Below the pieces are notes generated by a model. That model was not told the origin of the DNA, searched no databases, and worked only from the letters and a program-made list of their open reading frames with translations. Shown piece after piece: positions 1 through 7,160 of a stretch of 64,000 nucleotides of DNA. The stretch's first letter is position 1. Each line of letters begins with the position of its first letter. Where the stretch lies: NCBI RefSeq assembly GCF_000416965.1, contig NZ_ATCL01000020.1, positions 62,001 to 126,000 on the forward strand. The letters are read 5' to 3'. The position numbers were made by a program, and so were the translations under genes. This DNA comes from Exiguobacterium chiriqhucha RW-2. Lineage in GTDB: Bacteria > Bacillota > Bacilli > Exiguobacteriales > Exiguobacteriaceae.

Positions 1-2
1 AC

Positions 3-215
3 AAAACCCTTATCTCTTCAAAAACTAATCTGAAAATCAAGGACAAGTCGATAAAGCGTTACTATCAAAGTCTAAATGACGAGTCAAAAGTTTGCCATTT
101 CATACCTTTAGAAGAAGAATTAAACCAACTAGAAAACGTCGAGGCATTTTTAGAATCGAGGTTCAAGTTAATTAGAACAAACTTAATTTCTTATCTAAAT
201 ACTTTACAGCCTTAA
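3..215 (+). CDS. C-terminal end of an unrecognised protein (5' truncated by window)
   Basis: An open frame runs from the window edge to a TAA at 213-215 and encodes about 70 residues ending in NTLQP. It is rich in Lys, Asn, Leu and Ser and clearly AT-rich compared with most of the window. I recognise no motif. The helical, charged tail (LEEELNQLENVEAFLES) could belong to many soluble proteins. An inverted repeat that looks like a terminator follows immediately. The composition suggests the missing gene to the left may be an acquired segment. No function is proposed. Confidence 0.6.
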   Translation, partial: KTLISSKTNLKIKDKSIKRYYQSLNDESKVCHFIPLEEELNQLENVEAFLESRFKLIRTNLISYLNTLQP

Positions 216-216
216 A

Positions 217-249
217 GAAAGCGGAACCATTTCAGTTGGTTCCGCTTTC
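217..249 (+). terminator. Intrinsic terminator-like hairpin after the truncated gene
   Basis: A 13-bp perfect inverted repeat (GAAAGCGGAACCA at 217-229 and its complement at 237-249) has a 7-nt loop and begins one base after the stop codon. The T-tract is short (CTTTC), so strength is uncertain. Confidence 0.6.
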
Positions 250-274
250 AATGTTTACAATACGTCACACCCCC

Positions 275-303
275 TTGTCACAGAATGTTCAATCCTGTAA
301 ACT
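275..303 (+). promoter_or_regulatory. Putative sigma-A promoter of the membrane protein gene, with inverted repeat
   Basis: TTGTCA (275-280), a 17-nt spacer and TAAACT (298-303) resemble a vegetative promoter about 40 nt upstream of the start at 342. A 7-bp inverted repeat, GTTTACA (253-259) and TGTAAAC (296-302), brackets the -35 box and overlaps the -10, so it could be a regulator-binding site. The regulator is unknown. Confidence 0.45.
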
Positions 304-341
304 TCGAAACAGTGTGAAAAAAATGTATAAGGGGTTTATCC

Positions 342-1880
342 ATGGAAATCGTTCAGCAATTATCGCAAGTACAATTACTCAACCAATTCTGGTTGCTCAT
401 GGCCTTCGTCATCCCGATGGTCATTTTATCGCGGATGGTCGTGGCTGGTTCACGGTTCTCACCAATCCTCGTTATCGTCATCTTCGGTCTCGGACTTGGC
501 TTCGCCATGGTCGAGATGGGCATCGCGACACCGGGTCTCCCTGAGTTCCCGCTCGTCGACTTTATGTCACGGACGACGATCATCGCGCTCGTCGTATCGT
601 TCTTCGTCGGTGGACAAGAACTTCGCAAGATTTTAAGCAAGCAAGAGCTCGACATGAAAGACATCGTCGTGCCATCGAAAGAAGAGATGTTCCTCGGGAC
701 AGGGCGGACACAGTTCATCTTCATCCTCCGTTCATTCTTCTTGCTCGTCGGTCTCGAAGGGTTCTTCCGCATGATGATTCAACCGGGCGCGGCAGAGGGC
801 ATCATGCTCTACTACCCGATCCTCGCGTTGATTGGTCTCGCGGCATCGTTCCTCTTGATCGACCACAAGGCGCAAATCGACGATAAGAAGGTATACATGC
901 GTAAAGGCGTCATCGAGACAGTCTTGATGCTCGTCATCTTGTTCGTGTCGTACGGCATCGCCGTGGCGGTTCAACCGATTATCGCGCTTCCGCAGATTTT
1001 CTTCGCCATGTTGCTTTCGTCAGCACTAGGTGCCATCTTCCACAACTGGACGTATGGACCGACCGTCCGTGCGCTTCTGTTCGCCGGAATCCCGGTCGTC
1101 TTGGCCGCCAACTTCATGGTCGGTGGGTCACGGATCGGTGATGCGTTCGCCATCGAAGGCATGAACTCGATTCTCGTGTACGGTTTCTTCGGTCAATTGT
1201 TCTGGATGTTCGGTGGGATTGCGCTCCTCATGTGGTTCGCCCGCACAGGACACATCCGCAACCTCGCACCAGGTATGGCCGGTTCGCTCTCGCACAGTGG
1301 TCTTACAGGCGCATGTACGGCCGGTGACTTCGGTCAAGTGGCAGCCAAACGTGCCCCAATCATGATCAACATCCCGTTCTTCGGTCACATCTTCGTGTTC
1401 TCGATTTTGGCAGTCAGTGCCGACAACGGAGCGCTCTGGATTTGGCCAACGGCAATCATCGTCTTGGTCGGTCTCACGTTAACAGCACTCTCGCTCAAAA
1501 ACTTGCGCGGTGCCAACGGAGAAGACTTCAAAGAAGTGAAAGCGCTCATGCAGTTCTCGTTCGGTTGGCAGATGATGGCGGTCTTCGGTGGACTCGTCAT
1601 CCTCAGCTTCAGCACGATCGCGTTCGACTACACAACGATGGCTCAATCGTCAGCCATCTCGCACTTTGGTCTCTTCGCAGCCGTCCAAGGCGGCATGTTC
1701 GGGACAGAAGCATCGCTTCTCATACCGCTTATCTTCTCGATGCCGTTCCTCGTCCACCCGATCGTGTTCTACATGTTCGGGAAGGCGCTCGATAATAACG
1801 GTGAAATGCCACGCGTACCGGTTTACGCGATGGCGCTCATCGGTGTCGTCGGAGTCTCGTTCGCGATTCTCGGTGTATAA
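342..1880 (+). CDS. Polytopic membrane protein, probable transporter of unknown substrate
   Basis: A 512-residue, very hydrophobic protein with roughly 12-13 membrane segments, a charged cytoplasmic-type loop near residues 90-125, and a glycine/serine-rich motif around residues 310-330 (SHSGLTGACTAGDFGQ). Re-entrant Gly/Ser-rich loops between helices are typical of secondary carriers such as the glutamate/Na+ symporter (ESS) group, but I cannot assign a family with confidence. The ATG is preceded by AAGGGGT at good spacing. The gene is monocistronic, with its own promoter and a strong terminator. The substrate is unknown. Confidence 0.7.
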   Translation: MEIVQQLSQVQLLNQFWLLMAFVIPMVILSRMVVAGSRFSPILVIVIFGLGLGFAMVEMGIATPGLPEFPLVDFMSRTTIIALVVSFFVGGQELRKILSKQELDMKDIVVPSKEEMFLGTGRTQFIFILRSFFLLVGLEGFFRMMIQPGAAEGIMLYYPILALIGLAASFLLIDHKAQIDDKKVYMRKGVIETVLMLVILFVSYGIAVAVQPIIALPQIFFAMLLSSALGAIFHNWTYGPTVRALLFAGIPVVLAANFMVGGSRIGDAFAIEGMNSILVYGFFGQLFWMFGGIALLMWFARTGHIRNLAPGMAGSLSHSGLTGACTAGDFGQVAAKRAPIMINIPFFGHIFVFSILAVSADNGALWIWPTAIIVLVGLTLTALSLKNLRGANGEDFKEVKALMQFSFGWQMMAVFGGLVILSFSTIAFDYTTMAQSSAISHFGLFAAVQGGMFGTEASLLIPLIFSMPFLVHPIVFYMFGKALDNNGEMPRVPVYAMALIGVVGVSFAILGV

Positions 1881-1889
1881 ACAAAACAG

Positions 1890-1921
1890 CCGCTTCTACC
1901 AATGCGTAGAAGCGGTTTTTG
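1890..1921 (+). terminator. Intrinsic terminator
   Basis: CCGCTTCTAC (1890-1899) pairs with GTAGAAGCGG (1906-1915) and is followed by a T5 run. It lies 10 nt after the membrane protein stop codon. Confidence 0.9.
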
Positions 1922-1926
1922 TATGC

Positions 1927-2199
1927 CTATTTTTTTGTTAACGGTCGCCACTTCGGGTCTTTGATGTCGTGCTCGTTCGGAGTCCGGACAAATTTGAGCG
2001 AACCTCGATCGCATGCGCCAAAATGAATGTAGTTCTGTTGCGCTTGCCTGAGCGACACCGTATTGGCACCACCCTCATAATCTGGATCGCTGAACTGAAC
2101 GCCGTCGTCTTCCCAAAAACAGATGTCGCAAATGTCATACGTGCCGGGTGGGTCTTCGTTAAGTGTTTGATAGCCGCAACAAGGACATGTGTATGTCAT
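1927..2199 (-). CDS. CPCC-type cysteine-rich small protein
   Basis: A 90-residue protein opening with MTYTCPCCGYQTL, followed by YDICDICFWEDD around residues 20-33. The CPCC...CxxC arrangement with FWEDD is characteristic of the cysteine-rich CPCC domain family, probably a small zinc-binding fold of unknown role. The ATG is preceded by GAGGTGATATTCG. The gene converges on the membrane protein gene upstream. Function is unknown beyond likely metal binding. Confidence 0.8.
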   Translation of the reverse strand: MTYTCPCCGYQTLNEDPPGTYDICDICFWEDDGVQFSDPDYEGGANTVSLRQAQQNYIHFGACDRGSLKFVRTPNEHDIKDPKWRPLTKK

Positions 2200-2240
2200 C
2201 GAATATCACCTCACTTTTCAGTATAGCGCACGCCGCGTAC

Positions 2241-2272
2241 AAAAAAACGGCCGACACGAAGTCGACCGCTTT
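2241..2272 (-). terminator. Terminator of the MarR-nitroreductase operon
   Basis: On the minus strand, AGCGGTCGAC and GTCGGCCGTT form a stem (two G-T wobbles or mismatches) with a 5-nt loop. A run of T residues follows (complement of 2241-2247). It lies just after the DUF1304 stop codon. Confidence 0.75.
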
Positions 2273-2276
2273 CAGC

Positions 2277-2633
2277 TCACCACAACATGGACAATAGCGT
2301 TAAAATCGCCAATCCGCCTTGCGTGAGAATGATTTTTTTATTGCTCGTCATACTGCCGTACAACGCGACGAGCACGATATAGATGAGGAGCATCGTGACG
2401 ATCTCGATTGACTGGCTGACGAACAGCCCGTACAGCAAGCCGACGCCGATCAATCCGTTATAGACACCTTGATTCTTGAACAGCACCGACACGGACTCAC
2501 GCGCGAGCTCTTGTTCCGTCATGTTGAAGACGCGGGCCGTCGTTTTCGAACGAGTGGCGAACGTCTCTAAATACAGGATGTAGAAGAACTCGAGTGCGAC
2601 GAGCGTTCCGAGGACGAGGGTGAGCCCGGACAT
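2277..2633 (-). CDS. DUF1304 family small membrane protein
   Basis: A 118-residue protein with about four hydrophobic helices. It starts with a membrane helix followed by YLETFATRSKTTARVF and later FKNQGVYNGLI, both typical of the DUF1304 family. Function is unknown; members often sit beside oxidoreductases. It is the last gene of the four-gene minus-strand operon, one base after the preceding stop codon, with no independent Shine-Dalgarno, so it is probably translationally coupled. A role in the stress response of the operon is only inferred from position. Confidence 0.8.
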   Translation of the reverse strand: MSGLTLVLGTLVALEFFYILYLETFATRSKTTARVFNMTEQELARESVSVLFKNQGVYNGLIGVGLLYGLFVSQSIEIVTMLLIYIVLVALYGSMTSNKKIILTQGGLAILTLLSMLW

Positions 2634-2634
2634 G

Positions 2635-2928
2635 TTAGTTGGCCGTCGCGACTTCCGTCACATGGAGCACCGGCTTCGCCGTCACGTAGTTGCCTACGTT
2701 TTGGGCGAACGCGATGAGGTCCGGGTTTTGGTTGTGTTGCTCGACGGCAGCTTGGTCGGCCCAGTTCTCGATCATGACGAAGCGGTTCTCTGAAGTCGTC
2801 GATTGGAACAGCTCATAGCTCAAGCAACCGGCTTCTTGTTTCGACGAGTCGATGAGCTTGTTGATGTCTGCCAAGAAGTTGTCAAATTCTGTTTCTTTCA
2901 CGTCGAAAATAGCATTGATTAAGATCAT
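2635..2928 (-). CDS. Antibiotic biosynthesis monooxygenase (ABM) domain protein, putative quinol monooxygenase
   Basis: A 97-residue single ABM-fold (dimeric alpha/beta barrel) protein. The motifs EAGCLSYELFQS and RFVMIENWADQAAVEQH are typical of YgiN-like quinol monooxygenases. Such proteins act on quinols or reactive aromatics, often next to a reductase that supplies the quinol. The start is preceded by GGAGGACACCCAC. It lies 15 nt after the nitroreductase gene in the same operon, which supports a joint role in handling quinone or electrophile stress (inference). Confidence 0.85.
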   Translation of the reverse strand: MILINAIFDVKETEFDNFLADINKLIDSSKQEAGCLSYELFQSTTSENRFVMIENWADQAAVEQHNQNPDLIAFAQNVGNYVTAKPVLHVTEVATAN

Positions 2929-2943
2929 GTGGGTGTCCTCCGA

Positions 2944-3582
2944 TTATTTGAATGATGTGATTTTTTCAGCGTCGAGACGTACCGATTGGTAGCCTTCTTC
3001 TGCAGCTTTACCGACCGAGAGAATCATGACTGGCACGTAACGATCTTTATCTAAACCGAACGCTTCCGCGAGTTGGTCTTTCTCGAAACCGCCGATTGGG
3101 TTTGTGTCGTAACCGTGAGCACGGGCGACGAGCATGAACTGCATCGCAGCGAGACTCGAGTCGATTTTGACGATATCGTTCATCTCTTGTTTCGACAAGT
3201 TCTTGTAGTACGGAAGAATGGCGCCGAGCTGTTGGTCGCGTACTTCTTGTGGCATTTTGCCTTCTGCGACAGCTTGATCATAAATCTCTTCACCGAGCTC
3301 GTAGCATTCCATGTCGCCGAAGATGAGGACCATCGCAGCCGACGTGTCGTTTTGACGGACGTTGAAGCGGATAAGCGGCTTGAGCGTCTCTTTCGCCTCT
3401 GGGCTCTCGACGACGACGAAACGCCACGGTTGCATGTTGACTGAAGAAGGAGCCGTTGTCGCTTCCTCGATCATTTGAAGCATTTCAAGTTGTGAGATTT
3501 TAACGTTCTCGTCGTAGACGCGGATCGATTTACGACCGAGCATCACGTCAGTGAATGTGTTGTTTTCGAATGTAGTTGCCAT
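2944..3582 (-). CDS. Nitroreductase family FMN-dependent oxidoreductase
   Basis: A 212-residue nitroreductase-fold protein. The N-terminus has RKSIRVYDENVKI, where RxSxRxY is the classic phosphate-binding start. SSVNMQPWRFVVV (about residue 45) and NPIGGFEKDQLAEAFG (about residue 160) are characteristic FMN-pocket segments. It is expected to use FMN and NAD(P)H to reduce nitro compounds or quinones in the cytoplasm. It follows the marR gene by 23 nt and has a good Shine-Dalgarno (AAAGAGGTAA). The arrangement resembles quinone-sensing MarR/MhqR-type regulons; the substrate is unproven. Confidence 0.9.
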   Translation of the reverse strand: MATTFENNTFTDVMLGRKSIRVYDENVKISQLEMLQMIEEATTAPSSVNMQPWRFVVVESPEAKETLKPLIRFNVRQNDTSAAMVLIFGDMECYELGEEIYDQAVAEGKMPQEVRDQQLGAILPYYKNLSKQEMNDIVKIDSSLAAMQFMLVARAHGYDTNPIGGFEKDQLAEAFGLDKDRYVPVMILSVGKAAEEGYQSVRLDAEKITSFK

Positions 3583-3605
3583 GGATATTACCTCTTTCTC
3601 TCTTG

Positions 3606-4016
3606 TTATAGTTGGTTAAGCTTTTGCAGCAGACTCGACAGCTGATTGATCTCTGACTCGGACAGCACTTTCGTGATCAAGTGTTTGCTGCGGTCGTGGT
3701 CTTGTTCACAACTCGTCAAGTCATGCTTGGCTTCGTCGGTTAAATGGACGAACACTTCACGATGGTTCGCGGTGTTCCGTTCTCGTCGGACGTAGCCTTT
3801 TTCTTCAAGAATCTTCAAATGGCGGGTGATGGCCGCATTGTCGATTTTCATCGCCTGCTGAATCTCGCTTTGCGAACAGACGCCCTTGTCATGCACAATC
3901 ATGAGCATCTCGTAGCGGGTCAGGCTGAAGCCCGTCTCTTTCTCGAACGAGGTTGCGACGCGTTGGTCCGCCAGTTTGATTTGGTACAGCAGTCGGCTGA
4001 TATCTCGTAATTCCAT
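3606..4016 (-). CDS. MarR family transcriptional regulator
   Basis: A 136-residue winged-helix regulator. The segments GVCSQSEIQQAMKIDNAAITRHLKIL and GYVRRER make up the helix-turn-helix plus wing, with the typical MarR signature following the recognition helix. It is the first gene of the operon with a nitroreductase, an ABM monooxygenase and a DUF1304 protein. A 29-bp palindrome sits in its promoter, indicating autorepression relieved by an electrophilic or aromatic ligand (inference). No conserved N-terminal cysteine is evident, so ligand-type sensing is as likely as thiol sensing. Confidence 0.9.
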   Translation of the reverse strand: MELRDISRLLYQIKLADQRVATSFEKETGFSLTRYEMLMIVHDKGVCSQSEIQQAMKIDNAAITRHLKILEEKGYVRRERNTANHREVFVHLTDEAKHDLTSCEQDHDRSKHLITKVLSESEINQLSSLLQKLNQL

Positions 4017-4038
4017 CTGTGGTGTCTCACCCCTATCA

Positions 4039-4067
4039 TTTGATAAGTCAATTGTTGACTCGTCAAA
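4039..4067 (-). promoter_or_regulatory. Palindromic MarR-type operator overlapping the operon promoter
   Basis: The arms TTTGATAAGTCAA (4039-4051) and TTGACTCGTCAAA (4055-4067) are inverted with 11 of 13 matches around a 3-nt centre. On the minus strand the palindrome supplies a TTGACG -35-like box, so repressor binding would block RNA polymerase. It starts 23 bp upstream of the marR ATG. Confidence 0.7.
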
Positions 4068-4172
4068 TGTAAAACATTCACGACGTGCTGTAAAGGAGAA
4101 TGCTCACAAAAAAACCATCCGCTTTTTGAACTGCTCCCCGTCAAGTAGACAGGGCAAATAATGAAAACCAAC

Positions 4173-5072
4173 CTAGGCGGCTTGAGACCTGTATTCGACA
4201 GGGCTCAAGCCGTTTAGTCGTTTCTGGAGACGCTCGTGGTTGTAGAACGATATGTATTTCTCGATGGCCGTCGTGAGTTCGTTATAGGCCTGGAACTGAC
4301 GCAAGTAGTACATCTCAACTTTCAAGGTGCCCCAAAAACTCTCGATCGGGGCGTTGTCGATACAACGTCCGACCCGGGACATGCTGTGGGTCAGTCCCGC
4401 GTCTTCCACCATTCGCTTGAACCCTCTCGAGGTATATTGGAACCCTCGGTCGCTATGGATCATCGGACCCGCTCCTGACCGGAGCCCCGCGATGGCTGGC
4501 ATCATCGTCTGGAAGACGAGAACGTTGTTGTTGGACCTCCCGATACGATAGGCGACGATCGAGCCGTCATACAGGTCGATGATCGCGCTGAGATATGCCT
4601 TTTTTCCGGAACCATATTTGAACTTGGTGACGTCGGTGCACCATTTCTCGTCCAGGCGGGACGCACTGAACTCTCGGTTCATCAGGTTCTCCGCCACATG
4701 GTGTGGCGTCGACTTCTTATGTTTCTTCCGCTTCCGGCGGATGATTGATTGGATCCCATGGATATGCATCAAACGATAGACTCGCTTTTCATTGAACGGG
4801 GACAGACCTTGTTGCCGACGCAGCCGATTGATTGTCATCGTGATCCGACGGTATCCGTATGTGCCGTTCGCCTGGTCATAGAGTAGACGAATGTCCTCCA
4901 GAAGCTCCTCGTTCTCTTCTTGACGCACCGGTATGGTGCGATTCAACCATTTGTAATAGGCCGCCCGTGAGATGCCAGCGACCCGACAGAGGAGGACGAT
5001 CGAAATGGCCTCCTCTTCGTATAGTTCTTTGATGGCGGTGTATCTTTGCTGTAGCCGTACCTGGCTGATCAC
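4173..5072 (-). CDS. IS3-family transposase OrfB (DDE integrase)
   Basis: A 299-residue catalytic protein with an N-terminal HTH_21-like region (RAAYYKWLNR) and an rve-type integrase core. Visible DDE residues are D in EKWCTDVTKF, D in MIHSDRGFQY and E in NAPIESFWGTLK, with the C-terminal YNHERLQKRLNGLSPVEY expected for IS3. It begins at a GTG overlapping the orfA stop by 4 bases (GTGA) and is also reachable by -1 frameshifting at the A_AAA_AAG heptamer upstream. The functional transposase is most likely the OrfAB fusion. Confidence 0.93.
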   Translation of the reverse strand: MISQVRLQQRYTAIKELYEEEAISIVLLCRVAGISRAAYYKWLNRTIPVRQEENEELLEDIRLLYDQANGTYGYRRITMTINRLRRQQGLSPFNEKRVYRLMHIHGIQSIIRRKRKKHKKSTPHHVAENLMNREFSASRLDEKWCTDVTKFKYGSGKKAYLSAIIDLYDGSIVAYRIGRSNNNVLVFQTMMPAIAGLRSGAGPMIHSDRGFQYTSRGFKRMVEDAGLTHSMSRVGRCIDNAPIESFWGTLKVEMYYLRQFQAYNELTTAIEKYISFYNHERLQKRLNGLSPVEYRSQAA

Positions 5073-5743
5073 GACCTCCTCTCGATCTCCTCTAACTTTT
5101 TTAGGTACAGGTTGTCTGCACGAAGAAGTTCGTTCTCAAGCTCCATTTGCCGGATACGGCGTTTCAGCTTCTCTTCTTCACTTAGTTCGTCCTCTGGCTT
5201 CGTACGCCCACGGCGGTCTAGGAGCGCTTCTGCCCCGTTCGTGTCATACTTCTTGACCCAGCCATAGACCTGGGCATAGGACACCTGAAATTTTTCCACG
5301 GTCTGTTGGTAGTTGCGTCCATTCTCCAAACAGTATTTCACGATTTCAAAGCGCTCTTCGAATGTAGTTTTTCTTCCTTTTGTCATAGCTCGATCCATCC
5401 CTTTCCTCGAATCTGTTAACTCGCTATGACTAGTATACTTCTTAACCCATCTTCGAAGAACAGACCAATCACTGATCTGATGTTTGGAGAGAACTTCCAT
5501 AGTAGTGATCCCATCGAGATAGTCGCGGACGGCCTCAATCTTCTGTTCCTTGGTGTAAGGTCTCCATGTCTTCGATTCCTTCAACGCATCGATCCCACCG
5601 GTATCGAATTTCACTTTCCATACCCGAAGGGTATGCTTAGAGACGTGATGGGCCTCCATGATTTCCTTCCAAGTATATTTTTCTTCATTCATCATGCGCA
5701 GCGCGCTCAGTTTTTGTTCAATCGAATGCCGACTTCTCGCCAT
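5069..5743 (-). CDS. IS3-family transposase OrfA (HTH DNA-binding protein)
   Basis: A 224-residue protein, longer than the roughly 100-170 residues of many IS3 OrfA proteins because it carries two helix-turn-helix domains: about residues 1-60 with KYTWKEIMEAHHVSKHTLRVWK, and residues 120-175 with YQQTVEKFQVSYAQVYGWVKK. A C-terminal leucine-zipper-like helix (IRQMELENELLRADNLYL) is expected to mediate OrfA/OrfAB oligomerisation. It binds the terminal inverted repeats. It ends just past a frameshift heptamer that links it to OrfB. Confidence 0.9.
   Translation of the reverse strand: MARSRHSIEQKLSALRMMNEEKYTWKEIMEAHHVSKHTLRVWKVKFDTGGIDALKESKTWRPYTKEQKIEAVRDYLDGITTMEVLSKHQISDWSVLRRWVKKYTSHSELTDSRKGMDRAMTKGRKTTFEERFEIVKYCLENGRNYQQTVEKFQVSYAQVYGWVKKYDTNGAEALLDRRGRTKPEDELSEEEKLKRRIRQMELENELLRADNLYLKKLEEIERRS
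5096..5102 (-). other. Programmed -1 frameshift heptamer A_AAA_AAG
   Basis: Read on the minus strand, the in-frame codons CTA AAA AAG near the end of orfA contain the slippery heptamer A_AAA_AAG used by many IS3 elements. Slipping by -1 continues into the orfB frame without a stop before VVISQVRLQ, giving an OrfAB fusion. Confidence 0.75.
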
Positions 5744-5826
5744 AAAAAAACACTCCCCAATCAGATAAACAGATTTGTTATTTCATCTGTCTACCTATTG
5801 GGGAGCATATCATTTGCGAATGGTGA

Positions 5827-6579
5827 TCAGTCTTCATATTTGGTGCCATCGAAGTGGTAGTCATGGATGAACGTCGTCTCGTCGAAACCATACAGTCGAT
5901 CGTGTCGATTCAAGTCCTCAATCGTCTGAATTTCATGCATCACCGGTTCTCCCGGTAAGGAATCGCGGGCGACGTTCAAATATCGCTCGGTGAAGTCGTC
6001 ATCCTCATACGGTGTCCCGTCGAATGAGAAGTGAACCGAATAGACGTCGTCCTCCAAAGCACGAATCACGTCGAGCATCCGTTGTTTCTGCGAATCGGTA
6101 TTGGCCCAGTCCTCATGGAACATGACCGACACGTCCAAGAACTCTTTCGACTCGACGTCGAAGACGGACGTCGGGGTAGGGCGTACGGTCGTCGCAACCC
6201 CTTCATCTACACCGGTCGGCACACTCGCGCGGACCGTCTCTGCCTCCGTCAACAAATCAAGCTGCTCGAGTCGCTCCTTGAACGTGTCTTCGGCCTCTTG
6301 TTGCCAGACATGTTCGAGCACGTTGTCATGGATCGTTTGATCAGACCGATACGTCTCGGCCCAATAGTCCCCTTCGAGTATCGGATCGGTCAGCGTGAAC
6401 TCGGCCGCATAGCCGCCCATCTTCCAGTCGCGCTTGAGCGTGACCTCGACGTCCTCTCCATATGTATCTTCAATATAGGATGCGTATCGTTCTTCCTCAT
6501 CTTGTTTTGCATACGTCGACCAAGTCGTGCCAAGCGCGGTCACGGCGACAGCGGTCGCGACTAACCATCGTTTTCTCAT
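5827..6579 (-). CDS. Exported protein of unknown function
   Basis: A 250-residue protein with an N-terminal signal or anchor (MRKRWLVATAVAVTALGTTWSTYAKQ), lacking a lipobox cysteine. The remainder is acidic, rich in Asp, Glu, Tyr and Thr, with two similar stretches (FDGTPYEDDDFTERYLNVARDS and the C-terminal HFDGTKYED), hinting at an internal duplication. I recognise no family. The start follows GAGAGGTGAATC. It is transcribed divergently from the GntR-ABC operon. Its own intrinsic terminator seems to have been split by the adjacent IS. Confidence 0.75.
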   Translation of the reverse strand: MRKRWLVATAVAVTALGTTWSTYAKQDEEERYASYIEDTYGEDVEVTLKRDWKMGGYAAEFTLTDPILEGDYWAETYRSDQTIHDNVLEHVWQQEAEDTFKERLEQLDLLTEAETVRASVPTGVDEGVATTVRPTPTSVFDVESKEFLDVSVMFHEDWANTDSQKQRMLDVIRALEDDVYSVHFSFDGTPYEDDDFTERYLNVARDSLPGEPVMHEIQTIEDLNRHDRLYGFDETTFIHDYHFDGTKYED

Positions 6580-6703
6580 TTTTGATTCACCTCTCTACCA
6601 ATGTACCTGAAATGGAAGTGTCCTACCTCGGTCCAAAGTCGTATTCAATTTATTACCAAATACCTGTAAACTGAAAGTGCCCTTGAAGAACTAATATCTT
6701 TAC

Positions 6704-6726
6704 GTGTACTAATACATATAATACAC
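6704..6726 (+). promoter_or_regulatory. Palindromic operator of the GntR/YtrA-type regulator, overlapping the -10 box
   Basis: GTGTACTA (6704-6711) and TAATACAC (6719-6726) are inverted with 7 of 8 matches around a 7-nt spacer. A TATAAT -10 (6717-6722) lies inside. Position and symmetry suggest autoregulation of the downstream operon by the GntR-family protein. Confidence 0.6.
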
Positions 6727-6758
6727 TTAAGTTACGTACACAAGAAAGGGTGTGACCC

Positions 6759-7160
6759 ATGTTATATAAAATTGATATGAAGAGCGCGGAACCGCTGTAT
6801 GAACAAATCGTTAACCAGACGAAAGCGCTCGTCATCCGTGGCATTTTACGTCCAGGGGATAAAGTCATGTCGGTGCGTGAACTCGCGACCGACCTCGTCA
6901 TCAATCCGAACACGGTCAGCAAGGCGTATCAGGAACTCGAACGGCTCGGCTTGCTCGAGATGCATCGCGGACGCGGGACGTTCGTGTCCGAGGACTGGAT
7001 TGACCAAGACTCGCCGCGCGCGCCGATCCTTGAAGCAATCAAGAAACTCGCCATCGATTGCCATTATGCCAATATTGAGCTCACCGAAGCGCTGACGCTA
7101 TTTGAGACAGAGTATAAGAAAGTAGGGGAGAACCATGCTGACAGTACAGCAACTGAGTAA
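6759..7160 (+). CDS. GntR family regulator, YtrA subfamily
   Basis: A 133-residue protein with an N-terminal winged helix: EPLYEQIVNQTKALVIRG, PGDKVMSVRELATDLVINPNTVSKAYQELERLGL and the wing RGRGTFV. A short C-terminal tail of about 50 residues follows, typical of the YtrA subfamily that controls ABC transporter operons responding to cell-wall or membrane stress. It is the first gene of an operon; the ABC ATPase starts 26 nt before its stop codon. The palindrome at 6704-6726 is its probable target. Confidence 0.9.
   Translation: MLYKIDMKSAEPLYEQIVNQTKALVIRGILRPGDKVMSVRELATDLVINPNTVSKAYQELERLGLLEMHRGRGTFVSEDWIDQDSPRAPILEAIKKLAIDCHYANIELTEALTLFETEYKKVGENHADSTATE

Larger units (their letters stand above)
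4132..5807 (-). mobile_element. Complete IS3-family insertion sequence (IS150-like group)
   Basis: The 1676-bp element is bounded by imperfect inverted repeats beginning TGCTCCCC: 4132-4161 and the complement of 5778-5807, with 23 of 30 positions identical. It carries orfA and orfB on the minus strand with a frameshift signal between them. I see no direct target duplication (flanks AAC and TAT). The halves of an intrinsic terminator stem lie on either side (4114-4122 and 5816-5824), suggesting insertion into the terminator loop. Both reading frames are intact, so the element may be active. Confidence 0.9.
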
